NCBI RefSeq assembly: GCF_000711725.1
Contig: NZ_JONP01000011.1
Span: 124,001-188,000 of the forward strand
Reading direction: 5' to 3'
Length of the DNA stretch: 64,000 bases
Source of the DNA: Roseomonas aerilata DSM 19363
GTDB lineage: Bacteria; Pseudomonadota; Alphaproteobacteria; Acetobacterales; Acetobacteraceae
The first letter of the stretch is position 1; each line of letters starts with the position of its first letter. Both the position numbers and the translations under genes were made by a program. Below are positions 8,253 to 17,123 of the stretch, piece by piece. Below the pieces are notes generated by a model. The model saw nothing but the letters and a program-made list of their open reading frames with translations. It was not told the DNA's origin and did no database searches.

Positions 8253-10550
8253 TCAGCTGGCGGCGCGCAGGGCTTGCCAGATGCGCTCGGGGGTGGCGGG
8301 CAGCACCAGGCGGGCGGCGGCCTCGGGCGGCAGGGCGTTGGTGATCGCGCCAAGGATGGCTGGAGGTGCCGCCGTGGTTCCGGCCTCGCCGGTGCCCTTC
8401 ACCCCCAGCGGATTGGTCGTCGAGGGAACCTCGATGTGCAGCCCGCGGATCGGCGGCACGTCCTCGGCGCGCGGCAGGGCGTAGTCCATGAAGGAGCCGG
8501 AGATGAGTTGCCCATCGGCATCCATTGCCACGCGCTCCGTCAGCGCCTGGCCGAGGCCCTGAGCGACGCCGCCCATGATCTGCCCCTCCACCACCATCGT
8601 GTTCAGCACCCGCCCGCAATCATCCACGGCGAGGTAGGAGACGACCTGGGCCGCTCCTGTTTCGGGGTCGATCTCCACCTCGGCCACGTGGCAGCCATTG
8701 GGGAAGGTGGTGGGGGCCATGACCTTGCCCGTGGTGTCGAGCGGCGTGCCGAGTTCCACCGCTCGCGCCGCGACCTCGATCAGGCCGACGCCGCCCGCGG
8801 CACCCGCGGAGAAACGGCCCTCTGCATAGGCCACGTCCTCTTCCCGCGCCTGCAGCAGCAGGGCGGCGACGGGACGCGCCTTGCGCAGCACCTCGTCCGC
8901 CGTGTTGGCGATGGCGCCTCCCACCGTCATGGCGGAGCGCGAGGCGACGGCGCCGAAGCCGGGCACGTCGCGATCGCTGTCGCCCTTGGTGACGCGCACG
9001 GCATCCCGCGGCACGCCCAGCCGCTCTGCCACGAGGTCACCGAACACGGTCTGATGCCCCTGCCCGCTGGAGACGGAGTTGATGCTGACATGCACCTCCC
9101 CGCCCGCGGTGAAGGCGATGCGCGCCGGCTCCTCCGGCATCACGCCGGCATTCTCCAGGAAGCAGGCGAAGCCGATGCCGCGCAGTCGCCCCCGCGTGGC
9201 GGCCTCCGCGCGGCGGGCCGGGAAGCCCTCGTGGTCCGCGGCCCTCAGCGCGGCATCGAGGATCGCCGGGAAGTCGCCGCTGTCATAAGTGGTGCCGACC
9301 GCCGTGGCATAGGGCATGCGCGCGGGCGGGATGAGGTTGCGTCGGCGCAGCGCCGCGCCGCTCTCGCCGCGCAGCCGGGCTGCCTCCTCCACCGCGCGCT
9401 CCAGCAACAGGTTGATCTCTGGCCGCCCCGCGCCTCGATAGGGGCCGGTGGGCACCGTGTTGGTGAAGGCGCAGCGCGTGTGGAGGGTGATGTGCGGGAT
9501 GTCGTACATTCCCGGCAGGCACATCATCACCAGGCCGGTCGGCACGAAGGCCGCGGCTTGGGTGAGGTAGGCGCCGAGATCCGCCACGCCCTCTACGCGC
9601 AGCGCGAGGAAGCGGCCCTCGGCGTCCAGCGCCAGCTCGGCCGTCCAGTCGCTGCCGCGACCCTGGTTGTCGGTCAGGAAGGCCTCCGAGCGCGTGGAGA
9701 CCCAGCGCACCGGCCGCCCCAGCCGCTCCGCCGCGCGCAGCAGGGCCGGGTATTCCGGGTAGTTGCCTGACTTCATGCCGAAGGCGCCGCCGACATCGTG
9801 GCTCACCACGCGCAGAGCGGCTTCCGGAATGCCCATGGAGGCCGCGACGCCCTGGCGCATGCCCGCGGCGCCCTGGGAGCCGGTGATCAGCGTATAGCGG
9901 CCTGTGCCGGGGTCGTGCAGGGCGGTCGCGGCGCGCGGCTCCAGGGAGGCGACGACCAGCCGCCCGATCGGCACCTCGACGCGCGCGACGAGCGCCGCGC
10001 GGGCAAAGGCGGCCTCCACCGCCATGGCCATCGTCCCGTCCGGGTCGGGCGGGCCCACCCAATCGAGCGCGAGGTTCCCCGGTGCCGCTTCAGGCCAGAG
10101 CACCGGCGCACCCGGGGTGAGCGCGGCAGCGGCATCGGTCACGGCGGGCAGCGGTTCGTAATCCACCGCCACCGCCTCCGCCGCGTCCTGCGCCTGGGCG
10201 GCCGTCTCGGCCACGACGAGCACGACGGGCTCGCCGAGATGCAGCACGCGGCCCCTCGCCAGCGCTGGCCGGTGCACGGGGCGGATCGGCACACCGTCGC
10301 GCCCGCGAACGGGCATGGGGCTGGTGACGCTGCCGAAACCTGCGAGATCCTCGCTGGTCAGGACCGTGAGCACGCCAGGCATCGCGCGCGCGGCGTCCGT
10401 ATCGATGCTGCTGATAGCGGCATGGGCGTGGGGAGAGCGGAGGAAGAAGGCGCAGGCCGCGCCCTCCGCCATCTCGTCATCGGAGTAGCGGCCAAGGCCG
10501 CGCAGCAGCGCCTCGTCCTCGACCCGCCGGCCGATGCTCCAATGTCCCAT
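8253..10550 (-). CDS. xanthine dehydrogenase/CoxL family molybdopterin-binding subunit
   Basis: A 765-residue large subunit of the molybdenum hydroxylase family. The start MGHWSIGRRVEDEALLRGLGRYSDD (ATG at 10550) is preceded by a GGAGGGGG ribosome-binding site. Family motifs visible are the a/b hammerhead start, the GPYRGAGRPE loop near residue 360 (counterpart of AYRGAGR of CoxL-like enzymes) and the C-terminal KGTGEAGTTAAPPAI carrying the catalytic Glu. These enzymes hydroxylate aromatic, aldehyde or heterocyclic carbons, and normally need separate 2Fe-2S and FAD subunits. Neither is encoded next to it: the flanks are amidohydrolases. Either the partners are elsewhere or this is a single-subunit variant. 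Confidence 0.9.
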   Translation of the reverse strand: MGHWSIGRRVEDEALLRGLGRYSDDEMAEGAACAFFLRSPHAHAAISSIDTDAARAMPGVLTVLTSEDLAGFGSVTSPMPVRGRDGVPIRPVHRPALARGRVLHLGEPVVLVVAETAAQAQDAAEAVAVDYEPLPAVTDAAAALTPGAPVLWPEAAPGNLALDWVGPPDPDGTMAMAVEAAFARAALVARVEVPIGRLVVASLEPRAATALHDPGTGRYTLITGSQGAAGMRQGVAASMGIPEAALRVVSHDVGGAFGMKSGNYPEYPALLRAAERLGRPVRWVSTRSEAFLTDNQGRGSDWTAELALDAEGRFLALRVEGVADLGAYLTQAAAFVPTGLVMMCLPGMYDIPHITLHTRCAFTNTVPTGPYRGAGRPEINLLLERAVEEAARLRGESGAALRRRNLIPPARMPYATAVGTTYDSGDFPAILDAALRAADHEGFPARRAEAATRGRLRGIGFACFLENAGVMPEEPARIAFTAGGEVHVSINSVSSGQGHQTVFGDLVAERLGVPRDAVRVTKGDSDRDVPGFGAVASRSAMTVGGAIANTADEVLRKARPVAALLLQAREEDVAYAEGRFSAGAAGGVGLIEVAARAVELGTPLDTTGKVMAPTTFPNGCHVAEVEIDPETGAAQVVSYLAVDDCGRVLNTMVVEGQIMGGVAQGLGQALTERVAMDADGQLISGSFMDYALPRAEDVPPIRGLHIEVPSTTNPLGVKGTGEAGTTAAPPAILGAITNALPPEAAARLVLPATPERIWQALRAAS

Positions 10551-10567
10551 GCCGCCCCCTCCGCGCG

Positions 10568-11524
10568 TTACAGGCCGAGCAGGCGCTTCGCGTTCCCGCT
10601 CGCGATTCCCTCGCGCACCGCGTCGCTGACGGGCACCTCGTCGAGGAAGCGGCCGGCAATGTCGGCCGCTTCGAAGGGGTAGTCCACCGCGAACATCACC
10701 CGGTCCTCGCCGAGCGAGGCGAGGGTGCAGAGCAGCGGCTCCTTTGCGCACTGGCCGGAGGTGGTGACAAGGATGTTCTCCCGTATATAGGCGGAGGGCT
10801 CCTTCTTCAGCGGACGCTCCGCCTTGTAGAGCTTCGCGCGGCTGTCGAGGCGCCACAGCAGGAAGGGCAGCGTCTCCCCCATGTGGCCGAGGATAACGCG
10901 GGCGTTGGGATGACGGTCGAAGACGCCCCCAAAGACGAGGCGCAACGCGTGCGTCGCCGTCTCCACCGTCCAGCCCCAGGTGGCGCGGGAGAGGATCTTG
11001 GCATCCGCCCAGCCGCCATAGGGCGCGGGCGGGTCGTTCGGGTGAATGTAGATCGGTACGCCCAGCGCGGCCGCCCGTTCCCAGAAAGGCTCGTACTTGT
11101 CGTGGTCGAGGTAGGTGGCATCGGTCTGGCCGTTCACCATGCCGCCGACGAGGCCAAGCTCGCGCACGCTGCGCTCCAGCTCATCCGCCGCCGCGCGGCC
11201 ATCCTGCATCGGCAGGTGCGCGAAGCCGGAATAACGGTCGGGGCGCTTCGTGATCTCGGCAGCCAGCGCGTCGTTCGCCTCCTTCGCGCGGCGGATGGCG
11301 GTCGCGGTGTCCGGTTCCGCCTGCACGCCCGGCCCCGCGAGCGAGAGCACCGCGCGCGAGATACCGGCCGTGTCCATCGAGGCCAGGCGGCTCTCCCCGA
11401 AATCCGAGAGGCGGCCGTGAATGTCCTTGTAGAGCGCGGGTGGAAGGTCCTCCACCGTCGCCCGCCAGTACTCCTCCATGCCCGGGGTCATGAAGTGTTC
11501 CTCAAGCGCGATCTTGCTGATCAA
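10568..11524 (-). CDS. amidohydrolase_2, gamma-resorcylate decarboxylase-like
   Basis: A 318-residue TIM-barrel protein that closely follows the gamma-resorcylate / 2,3-dihydroxybenzoate decarboxylase subgroup. It has the N-terminal metal motif KIALEEHF (Glu8, His10), RLASMDTAGISRAVLSLAGPGVQA, LGLVGGMVNGQTD, PIYIHPNDP (His), HALRLVFGGVFDRHP, VILGHMGETLPFLLWR (His) and VMFAVDYPFE (Asp). All ligand positions expected for a Zn/Mn decarboxylase are kept, unlike its two neighbours. Such enzymes reversibly decarboxylate dihydroxybenzoates, for example 2,6-dihydroxybenzoate to resorcinol. It is the second gene of the Bug-headed operon, followed by the CoxL-type gene. Confidence 0.88.
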   Translation of the reverse strand: MISKIALEEHFMTPGMEEYWRATVEDLPPALYKDIHGRLSDFGESRLASMDTAGISRAVLSLAGPGVQAEPDTATAIRRAKEANDALAAEITKRPDRYSGFAHLPMQDGRAAADELERSVRELGLVGGMVNGQTDATYLDHDKYEPFWERAAALGVPIYIHPNDPPAPYGGWADAKILSRATWGWTVETATHALRLVFGGVFDRHPNARVILGHMGETLPFLLWRLDSRAKLYKAERPLKKEPSAYIRENILVTTSGQCAKEPLLCTLASLGEDRVMFAVDYPFEAADIAGRFLDEVPVSDAVREGIASGNAKRLLGL

Positions 11525-11576
11525 GCCTCATCTCCGTCACGGCGAGTCCGGCTACGGCCGGCGTCTGGGAAGGATG

Positions 11577-11601
11577 CGCGGCGCGATCAGGCCGCGCCGC
11601 G
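11577..11601. terminator. GC hairpin after Bug gene
   Basis: Nine-base perfect arms CGCGGCGCG and CGCGCCGCG with a 7-base loop, between the stop of the Bug gene (11631) and the start of the decarboxylase-like gene (11524). There is no U-tract. The location suggests differential expression or protection of the Bug mRNA segment. Confidence 0.5.
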
Positions 11602-11630
11602 GTGCGAGCGCAGCAAGCTGCGCCGCAGGA

Positions 11631-12641
11631 CTATCGCACCTCGATGCCGGCCGCGCGCACGATGGCCACGCCGCGCGTGCGCTCCTCCTCGATGATCGCG
11701 GCGAACTCGGCGGGGGTGTTGCCGACGGCCTCGTAGGCCTGGGGCTCCAGCAGGCGAGTGCGGAGATTGGCGTCCTGCAGCGCCGCGCGTGTCGCGGCCG
11801 CGATGCGCTCCATCACCGGCGCGGGCGTGCCGGCGGGCGCGGCGAAGCCCCACCAGGGGCCGTCATAGGGGAACTCGTAGCCGAGTTCGCCGAGGGAGGG
11901 CACCTCCGGCAGGCGTGGCGAGCGGCGGCTGCCAAGCACCGCCAGCGGCTTTACCCGCCCCGTCGCGATCGGCTCCAGCGCGAAGCCGAGGGCGATGTAG
12001 GAGACCTGCACGCGCCCGGCCGCCATTTCGTTGAAGGCCTCGATGATGCCGCGATAGGGCACGTGCTCGATCCGCAGCCCGTCGTGCTGCTTGATGAATT
12101 CCCAGAGGAGATGCGGCGTGGAGCCCTGGCCGGAAGAGGAGTAGTTCAGGCCCGTCTGCCCGCGCGCCCAGGTGACGAACTCGCGCAGGTCCTTCGCGGG
12201 CACGGCGGGATTGGCGAGCAGCACGCCCGCATTCCGCGCGATGAGCGTCGCTGGCACGATCGAGCTGTAGCGGGCGTAGAGCGCGGGCTCTACGAGCGGG
12301 TAGGTCGAGAGCACCTCGGCCGAGACGGCGCAGATCGTGTAGCCATCGGGCGCCGCGCCCGCGCAGGCCTCGAGGCCGACCACGTTGTTCCCACCGGGGC
12401 GGTTTTCCACCACGATCGGCTGGCCGAACTGCTGGCGCAGCGGCTCGGCGAGGGCGCGGATGAGGATGTCCAGCACGCCGCCGGGCGGCTGGGGGATGAT
12501 GACGCGCACGGGGCGGTTGGGCCAGGCGCCGGCGGGCTGGGCACCTCCCTGGGCCTGCGCCCCCGTGATAGAGGCGAGGTCGCCCATCAACCCGGCGGCC
12601 AGCAGCAGGAGCGAACGGCGAAGCGACTTCCGCTTGTTCAT
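11631..12641 (-). CDS. Bug/TctC-family periplasmic solute-binding protein
   Basis: A 336-residue Bug receptor. The ATG at 12641 (MNKRKSLRRSLLLLAAGLMG) is chosen because GGGAGAAGG precedes it and it begins a proper export signal ending in ITGAQAQ. The mature protein carries VRVIIPQPPGGVLDILIRAL, PIVVENRPGGNN and APDGYTICAV, the standard Bug landmarks. It heads a minus-strand operon (Bug, resorcylate decarboxylase-like, CoxL-type, two amidohydrolases, second Bug). An ACCGTATCGT element lies 57-66 bp upstream of the start codon, the same sequence as in the iclR upstream region. Ligand unknown; an aromatic or hydroxy-carboxylate is plausible from context. Confidence 0.9.
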   Translation of the reverse strand: MNKRKSLRRSLLLLAAGLMGDLASITGAQAQGGAQPAGAWPNRPVRVIIPQPPGGVLDILIRALAEPLRQQFGQPIVVENRPGGNNVVGLEACAGAAPDGYTICAVSAEVLSTYPLVEPALYARYSSIVPATLIARNAGVLLANPAVPAKDLREFVTWARGQTGLNYSSSGQGSTPHLLWEFIKQHDGLRIEHVPYRGIIEAFNEMAAGRVQVSYIALGFALEPIATGRVKPLAVLGSRRSPRLPEVPSLGELGYEFPYDGPWWGFAAPAGTPAPVMERIAAATRAALQDANLRTRLLEPQAYEAVGNTPAEFAAIIEEERTRGVAIVRAAGIEVR

Positions 12642-12697
12642 GACGACCTTCTCCCGTTTCGGCGCGGCCTTTACGACGCGCATTCTTTTCGTTGTCC

Positions 12698-12707
12698 ACG
12701 ATACGGT
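12698..12707 (-). promoter_or_regulatory. candidate IclR-type operator ACCGTATCGT
   Basis: On the minus strand this reads ACCGTATCGT, identical over 10 bases to the site at 23063-23072 upstream of the iclR-type gene. It overlaps the small palindrome ATACGGTAT. It sits in the 177-bp gap upstream of the Bug-headed operon. Assignment to the IclR protein is inference from the shared sequence. Confidence 0.4.
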
Positions 12708-12818
12708 ATGTGTGTCCCACATCCCGGTCAACGACGATCGCATGACGGGTGTCTCATTCGCGCTCGGACCGGGGTGGCGGAAGCGCTCCGGTGGATGCCG
12801 GGACGCTTCGGCCGCGCG

Positions 12819-13559
12819 CTAGGCCGCGAAGGTTTCGGCCAGGAAGTCGCGGATCATGCGGTAGCTCGCCCACGCCGCGGCCTCGTTATACTCGGCGATC
12901 CCAGGCACCGCGGCGTCCTCCTCGCAGAAGGAGTGGACGAGGCCGCCGAAGGTCATCATTCGCCAGTTCGCGCCGGCCGCGTCCATCTCCGCCTCGAAGG
13001 CGTCGCGCTCCGCTTTCGGTGCCACCGGATCACGCGACCCGTGCAGGACGAGCAGCGCCGCGCGCACCGTGCCGTGCATGGCCGGCATCGGGCTGGTGAG
13101 GTCGCCGTGCAGCGAGATCGCGGCCCGGATGTCCGCGCCGGTGCGGGCGAGTTCCAGCACGTTGCCGCCACCGAAGCAGAAGCCGATGGCGGCGCGCATC
13201 GCCGGATCGCCCAGGCCGCGCCGCGCCGCTTCGGCGGTCAGCGCGTGGAGCGCGGCCACGATGCGGCGGCGGCGCTCCGCGGGGTCGCGGCGCAGCGCGT
13301 CGGCCAGCGGCCCCGCGTCCTCCGGTCCCTTGGCGGTCCGGCCATCGCCATACATGTCCGCGACGAGCGCGATGCCCCTCTCGCCCGCGATGCGGGCGGC
13401 GCGGGAACCGGCTTCAGGCGTAGTGCCCAGCCAGTTGGGCGAAACCAGCAGCAGCGGGCTGCTCCGGTCCGCGCGCGGCCCGATGACGAGCGTGCCCGCG
13501 CAGGTGAGATCGCCGCTTGCATAGCGCAGCGTCTCGGTGGCGGCCTCAGAACCCGACAA
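12819..13559 (-). CDS. dienelactone hydrolase family protein
   Basis: A 246-residue alpha/beta hydrolase of the dienelactone hydrolase family. The nucleophile elbow is GFCFGG (Cys nucleophile, near residue 127), the acid lies in HGSRDPVAP and the His in GGLVHSFCE. DLH enzymes open dienelactones to maleylacetate in chlorocatechol and hydroxyquinol-type pathways, though the family is broad. The gene overlaps the end of the BKACE gene by 14 bp and is the last gene of the operon that runs from the cyclase through the ABC importer. Some homologs act on other esters, so the specific reaction is uncertain. Confidence 0.85.
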   Translation of the reverse strand: MSGSEAATETLRYASGDLTCAGTLVIGPRADRSSPLLLVSPNWLGTTPEAGSRAARIAGERGIALVADMYGDGRTAKGPEDAGPLADALRRDPAERRRRIVAALHALTAEAARRGLGDPAMRAAIGFCFGGGNVLELARTGADIRAAISLHGDLTSPMPAMHGTVRAALLVLHGSRDPVAPKAERDAFEAEMDAAGANWRMMTFGGLVHSFCEEDAAVPGIAEYNEAAAWASYRMIRDFLAETFAA

Positions 13560-14484
13560 GATCGGCCCCCTTCAGGGCGAGGGCTTGGCGCGCTTCCTCG
13601 GGGGTTGCGACCTCAAGGCCCAGCTCCTCGATGATGCGGCGGATCTTCGCGACCTGCTCGGCGTTGGATGAGGCGAGCTTGCCACGGCCGATATAGAGGC
13701 TGTCCTCCAGCCCCACGCGCACGTTGCCGCCCATCATCGCGGCCTGGGTGCAGATCGGCATCTGCTGACGCCCGGCGGCGAGCACCGACCAGACGTAGTC
13801 CGTGCCGAAGAGCCGGTCTGCCGTGCGCTTCATGAAGAGCACGTTGTCCCAGTCGCTGCCGATGCCGCCGAGGATGCCGAAGATCGTCTGCACGAAGAAG
13901 GGCGGTTCGATCAGCTTGCGGTCCACGAAGTGCGCCAGGTTATAGAGGTGCCCGACGTCGTAGCACTCGTGCTCGAAGCGCGTTCCGTGGTCCTTGCCGA
14001 GCAGTTGAAGGATGCGCTCGATGTCGCGAAAGGTGTTGCGGAAGATGAAGTCGTCGGTGCCCCGCAGATAGGGCTCCTCCCAGTCGTGCTTCCAGGTCTT
14101 GTAGCGGTCCGCCAGGCCGAAGATGGCGAAGTTCATCGAGCCCATGTTGAGCGAGCACATCTCGGGCTTCGCGCGGAGCGGCGCGGCGAGACGGTCCTCC
14201 ACCGTCATGTTCAGCCCGCCGCCGGTGGTGACGTTCAGCACCGCCCCCGTGGCTTGCTTGATGCGCGGCAGGAACTGCATGAACACGTCCGGGTCCGGCG
14301 TGGGCTTGCCGGTCTCGGGGTCGCGCGCGTGCAGGTGGAGGATGGAGGCTCCCGCTTCCGCCGCCGCCACCGCCTGCTCCGTGATCTCGTTCGGGGTGAT
14401 GGGCAGGGCGTCGGACATGGTGGGGGTGTGGATCCCCCCCGTGACCGCGCAGGTGATGATGACCTTGTTGCGAAGGCTGCTCAT
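13546..14484 (-). CDS. beta-keto acid cleavage enzyme (BKACE, DUF849)
   Basis: A 312-residue Zn-dependent TIM-barrel enzyme of the 3-keto-5-aminohexanoate cleavage (BKACE) family. It has the N-terminal KVIITCAVTGGIHTPTMSDALPITPNEI, ILHLHARDPETGKPTPD (metal-binding HxH) and a long C-terminal region with MMGGNVRVGLEDSLYIGRGKLA. The ATG at 14484 overlaps the stop of livM (ATGA). The family condenses a beta-keto acid with acetyl-CoA and cleaves it to acetoacetate and a new CoA ester. The operon also encodes a 3-hydroxyacyl-CoA-type dehydrogenase that could make the keto acid. Confidence 0.9.
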   Translation of the reverse strand: MSSLRNKVIITCAVTGGIHTPTMSDALPITPNEITEQAVAAAEAGASILHLHARDPETGKPTPDPDVFMQFLPRIKQATGAVLNVTTGGGLNMTVEDRLAAPLRAKPEMCSLNMGSMNFAIFGLADRYKTWKHDWEEPYLRGTDDFIFRNTFRDIERILQLLGKDHGTRFEHECYDVGHLYNLAHFVDRKLIEPPFFVQTIFGILGGIGSDWDNVLFMKRTADRLFGTDYVWSVLAAGRQQMPICTQAAMMGGNVRVGLEDSLYIGRGKLASSNAEQVAKIRRIIEELGLEVATPEEARQALALKGADLVGF

Positions 14485-15545
14485 GACGGTTCTCTCGACG
14501 AGGGGGTGGAAACCAGGGGAGCGCGAAGCGGCGGCCCGGCGGCTTGCGCCTCGAGCCGCCGCGCCAGCGGGAAGACCTGCCAGCCCAGCCGGTCCGCCAG
14601 CACCCCCCAGAGGCCGCGCGGCGCGAAGAGCATGACCGCGATCGCGACCGCGCCGAGCACCATGAGATAGAGGCTGCCGAGCTGCGACAGGGTCTCGCGC
14701 AGGAGGAAGAAGATGGCGGTGCCGATCAGCGGCCCCTCCACGCGCCCGATGCCACCGATCACAGCGATGAAGATCACGAGCGCCGTCCAATCGTTCACGC
14801 TGAAGGCGGCGTCCGGCGAGATGCGGAGCTTCTGGAGGAAGATCAGCGCCCCCACCATCGCGGCGCCGGCCGAGGCGAGGACGAAGACCACCAGCCGCGT
14901 CCGGTCCACCTCGATCCCGCAGGAGCGCGCGGCCACCTCATTGTCCCGGATGGCCGCGAGCGCCAGGCCGTGGCGCGAGCGCAGCAGCAGCAGGATCGCG
15001 AGGAGAACCACGACCGCCAGGCCAAGCGCCAGCCAGTAGAGAAGTTGTTCCCGTGCCGCTCGCCCGCTGGCGATGGAGGCCACGACCGAAGCCGGCAGGC
15101 TGGTGCCCGACCCGCCGCCCAGCGCGGTGAACTGCGCTGCGAAAAGGCGGAACACCTCCGCCACTACCCAGGTGCCGATGGCGAAATAGGCGCCGCGCAG
15201 CCGAAAGGTCAAAGCGGCCACAGGCACCGCGGCCAAGGCGCCGATCAGCCCTGCGGCCGGGATGCCCCAGAGCGGGTTCAGGCCGAGCAGCAGCGAGAGC
15301 GAGAAGAGAGCATAGGCGCCAAGCCCCACGAAAGCCTGCTGCCCCACCGTCACCAGCCCGGCATAGCCCGCCAGGAGGTTCCAGAGGCTGGCCAGCGCCG
15401 CATAGGCGTAGATCTCGCCCAGCAGCCGCATGCCCTGGCGGTCCGTCCACCAGGGCGCAGCGGCCAGGACGGCCAGCAGCAGGATGAAGAGCGGCAGCCC
15501 AACCCGGCTCGCGCGCGTGCCATGAGTGACGTGGACGGCGCTCAT
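14481..15545 (-). CDS. livM: branched-chain amino acid-type ABC permease LivM
   Basis: A 354-residue integral membrane protein of the LivM/UrtC family: many hydrophobic helices, the N-terminal GEIYAYAALASLWNLLAGYAGLVTVGQQAFVGLGAYA characteristic of the family, and the cytoplasmic coupling loop around RSRHGLALAAIRDNEVAARSCGIEVDRTRL. It overlaps livH upstream and the BKACE gene downstream by 4 bp each. With LivH, LivG, LivF and the binding protein it completes an importer. Context suggests uptake of an aromatic or carboxylate catabolite rather than an amino acid. Confidence 0.92.
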   Translation of the reverse strand: MSAVHVTHGTRASRVGLPLFILLLAVLAAAPWWTDRQGMRLLGEIYAYAALASLWNLLAGYAGLVTVGQQAFVGLGAYALFSLSLLLGLNPLWGIPAAGLIGALAAVPVAALTFRLRGAYFAIGTWVVAEVFRLFAAQFTALGGGSGTSLPASVVASIASGRAAREQLLYWLALGLAVVVLLAILLLLRSRHGLALAAIRDNEVAARSCGIEVDRTRLVVFVLASAGAAMVGALIFLQKLRISPDAAFSVNDWTALVIFIAVIGGIGRVEGPLIGTAIFFLLRETLSQLGSLYLMVLGAVAIAVMLFAPRGLWGVLADRLGWQVFPLARRLEAQAAGPPLRAPLVSTPSSREPS

Positions 15546-16408
15546 CCGCGCAACCTCGGGAAAAGCCCCTCGGGCCGGACGGCGAGCACGAGGAGGAAGA
15601 GGAGGTGCCCCGCGAGGATCTGCCAGCCCGGGTCGATCTGCGCCCCGATGGACTGGGCGACGCCGAGCAGCACGCCGCCCGCCAGCGTGCCCCAGAGGCT
15701 GCCGAGGCCGCCGATGATCACCGCCTCGAAACCGAAGATGAGGCGTGCCGGGCCGATCGCCGGGTCGAAGTTTGTGCGCACCGCCAGGAACACACCCGCC
15801 AGCGCCACCACGGCCAGCGACAGCGCCATGGCCAGGGCAAAGACGTGCCGGTTGTCGAGCCCCATCAGCCGCGCAACCTCCGGGTCATCCGCCGTCGCGC
15901 GGAAGGCGCGGCCGAGCGGCGTGCGCCACGATAGAAGCTGCAGCCCCGCGATCGCCGCGACGGCCACGCCGAATTGCAGCAGCGGCAGCACGCCCACCGC
16001 CAGGCCGCCACCGAGCGGCAGGGCCGCCGTCTCGATCGCCCCGGCCTGCAGGCGCCGGCTGTCGGCGGAGAAAGCTTCCAGCAGCCCGTTCTGGATGATG
16101 ACAGACAGCCCGAAGGTGACCAGCAGGGGCGGCAGCAGGTCGTCGCCCAGTGCCCGGTTCAGCAGAAGCCGCTGCAAGCCGTAGCCGATCGCCGCCATCA
16201 ACGGCACCACAAGCAGGAGCGAGGTCAGCGGCCCCAGGCCGAGCGCCCCCGTGACCACCAGCGCGAGATAGGCGGCCAGCACGATCAGGTCGCCATGCGC
16301 GATGTTCACCAGCCGCATGACGCCGAAGATGAGCGAGAGCCCGGCCGCGAAGAGGCCGTACAGCCCCCCCAGCAGCACGCCCTGGATGATCGCGTTGATC
16401 CATTCCAT
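15542..16408 (-). CDS. livH: branched-chain amino acid-type ABC permease LivH
   Basis: A 288-residue permease of the LivH family. The start MEWINAIIQGVLLGGLYGLFAAGLSLIFGVMRLVNIAHGDLI is highly characteristic. The coupling helix region is RTPLGRAFRATADDPEVARLMGLD, and the C-terminal half has FGFEAVIIGGLGSLWGTLAGG. The length is normal. It overlaps livM by 4 bp and follows livF after a 4-bp gap. Confidence 0.93.
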   Translation of the reverse strand: MEWINAIIQGVLLGGLYGLFAAGLSLIFGVMRLVNIAHGDLIVLAAYLALVVTGALGLGPLTSLLLVVPLMAAIGYGLQRLLLNRALGDDLLPPLLVTFGLSVIIQNGLLEAFSADSRRLQAGAIETAALPLGGGLAVGVLPLLQFGVAVAAIAGLQLLSWRTPLGRAFRATADDPEVARLMGLDNRHVFALAMALSLAVVALAGVFLAVRTNFDPAIGPARLIFGFEAVIIGGLGSLWGTLAGGVLLGVAQSIGAQIDPGWQILAGHLLFLLVLAVRPEGLFPRLRG

Positions 16409-16412
16409 CGCG

Positions 16413-17123
16413 TCAGACCCCGAAATAGGCGGCCGCGACCGCCTCCCGCGTCAGGGCCCGCGCCGTGTCCTCCAGCACCACCCGTCCCTCCCGAAGGCAG
16501 AACACATGATCCGCCGCGGCCAGCGCCTGGGACACGTCCTGCTCCACGATCACCATCGCCGTGCCCTGCGCGGCCAGAGCGGGCAGGCGCGCGTAGATGT
16601 CGCGCACGATGACGGGCGCGAGGCCGAGGCTGATCTCGTCGCAGAGCAGCAGCCGGGGATTGGACATCAGCGCGCGCCCGATCGCCACCATCTGTTGCTG
16701 CCCGCCCGACAGCGCCGTGCTGGGTGAATGCCGCCGCTCCGCCAGCACCGGGAAGAAGCCATAGACCGCTTCCAGCGACCAGGGGCCGGGCCGGCGCGTG
16801 CGCCCGCCGATCAGCAGGTTCTCCTCCACGCTGAGGGAGGGGAAGAGGCGCCGGCCCTCGGGCACCAGCGCGATCCCGCGGCCGACCACGCCATGCGCCG
16901 GCAGCCCACCGATGGGCTCCCCGCCAAAAACCACGGCATCCCGGCGCGGCGCCGCGATCAGCCCGGCGATCGTTTTCAGCAGCGTGCTCTTGCCCGCGCC
17001 GTTCGCGCCGATCACGGCCACGACCTGGCCGGGCGCGACCGCCATGGAGATGCCGAACAGCGCCTGGAAGTCGCCGTAGAACGCGTCGAGCGCGCGCAGT
17101 TCAAGAAGGGGTGCCTCAGGCAT
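16413..17123 (-). CDS. livF: branched-chain amino acid-type ABC ATPase LivF
   Basis: A 236-residue ABC ATPase. Walker A is GANGAGKST near residue 38-46, the signature is TALSGGQQQM, Walker B is PRLLLCDEISLGLAP, and the switch His lies downstream. The N-terminal LELRALDAFYGDFQALFGISMAV is typical of LivF. It overlaps livG by 8 bp. Confidence 0.92.
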   Translation of the reverse strand: MPEAPLLELRALDAFYGDFQALFGISMAVAPGQVVAVIGANGAGKSTLLKTIAGLIAAPRRDAVVFGGEPIGGLPAHGVVGRGIALVPEGRRLFPSLSVEENLLIGGRTRRPGPWSLEAVYGFFPVLAERRHSPSTALSGGQQQMVAIGRALMSNPRLLLCDEISLGLAPVIVRDIYARLPALAAQGTAMVIVEQDVSQALAAADHVFCLREGRVVLEDTARALTREAVAAAYFGV

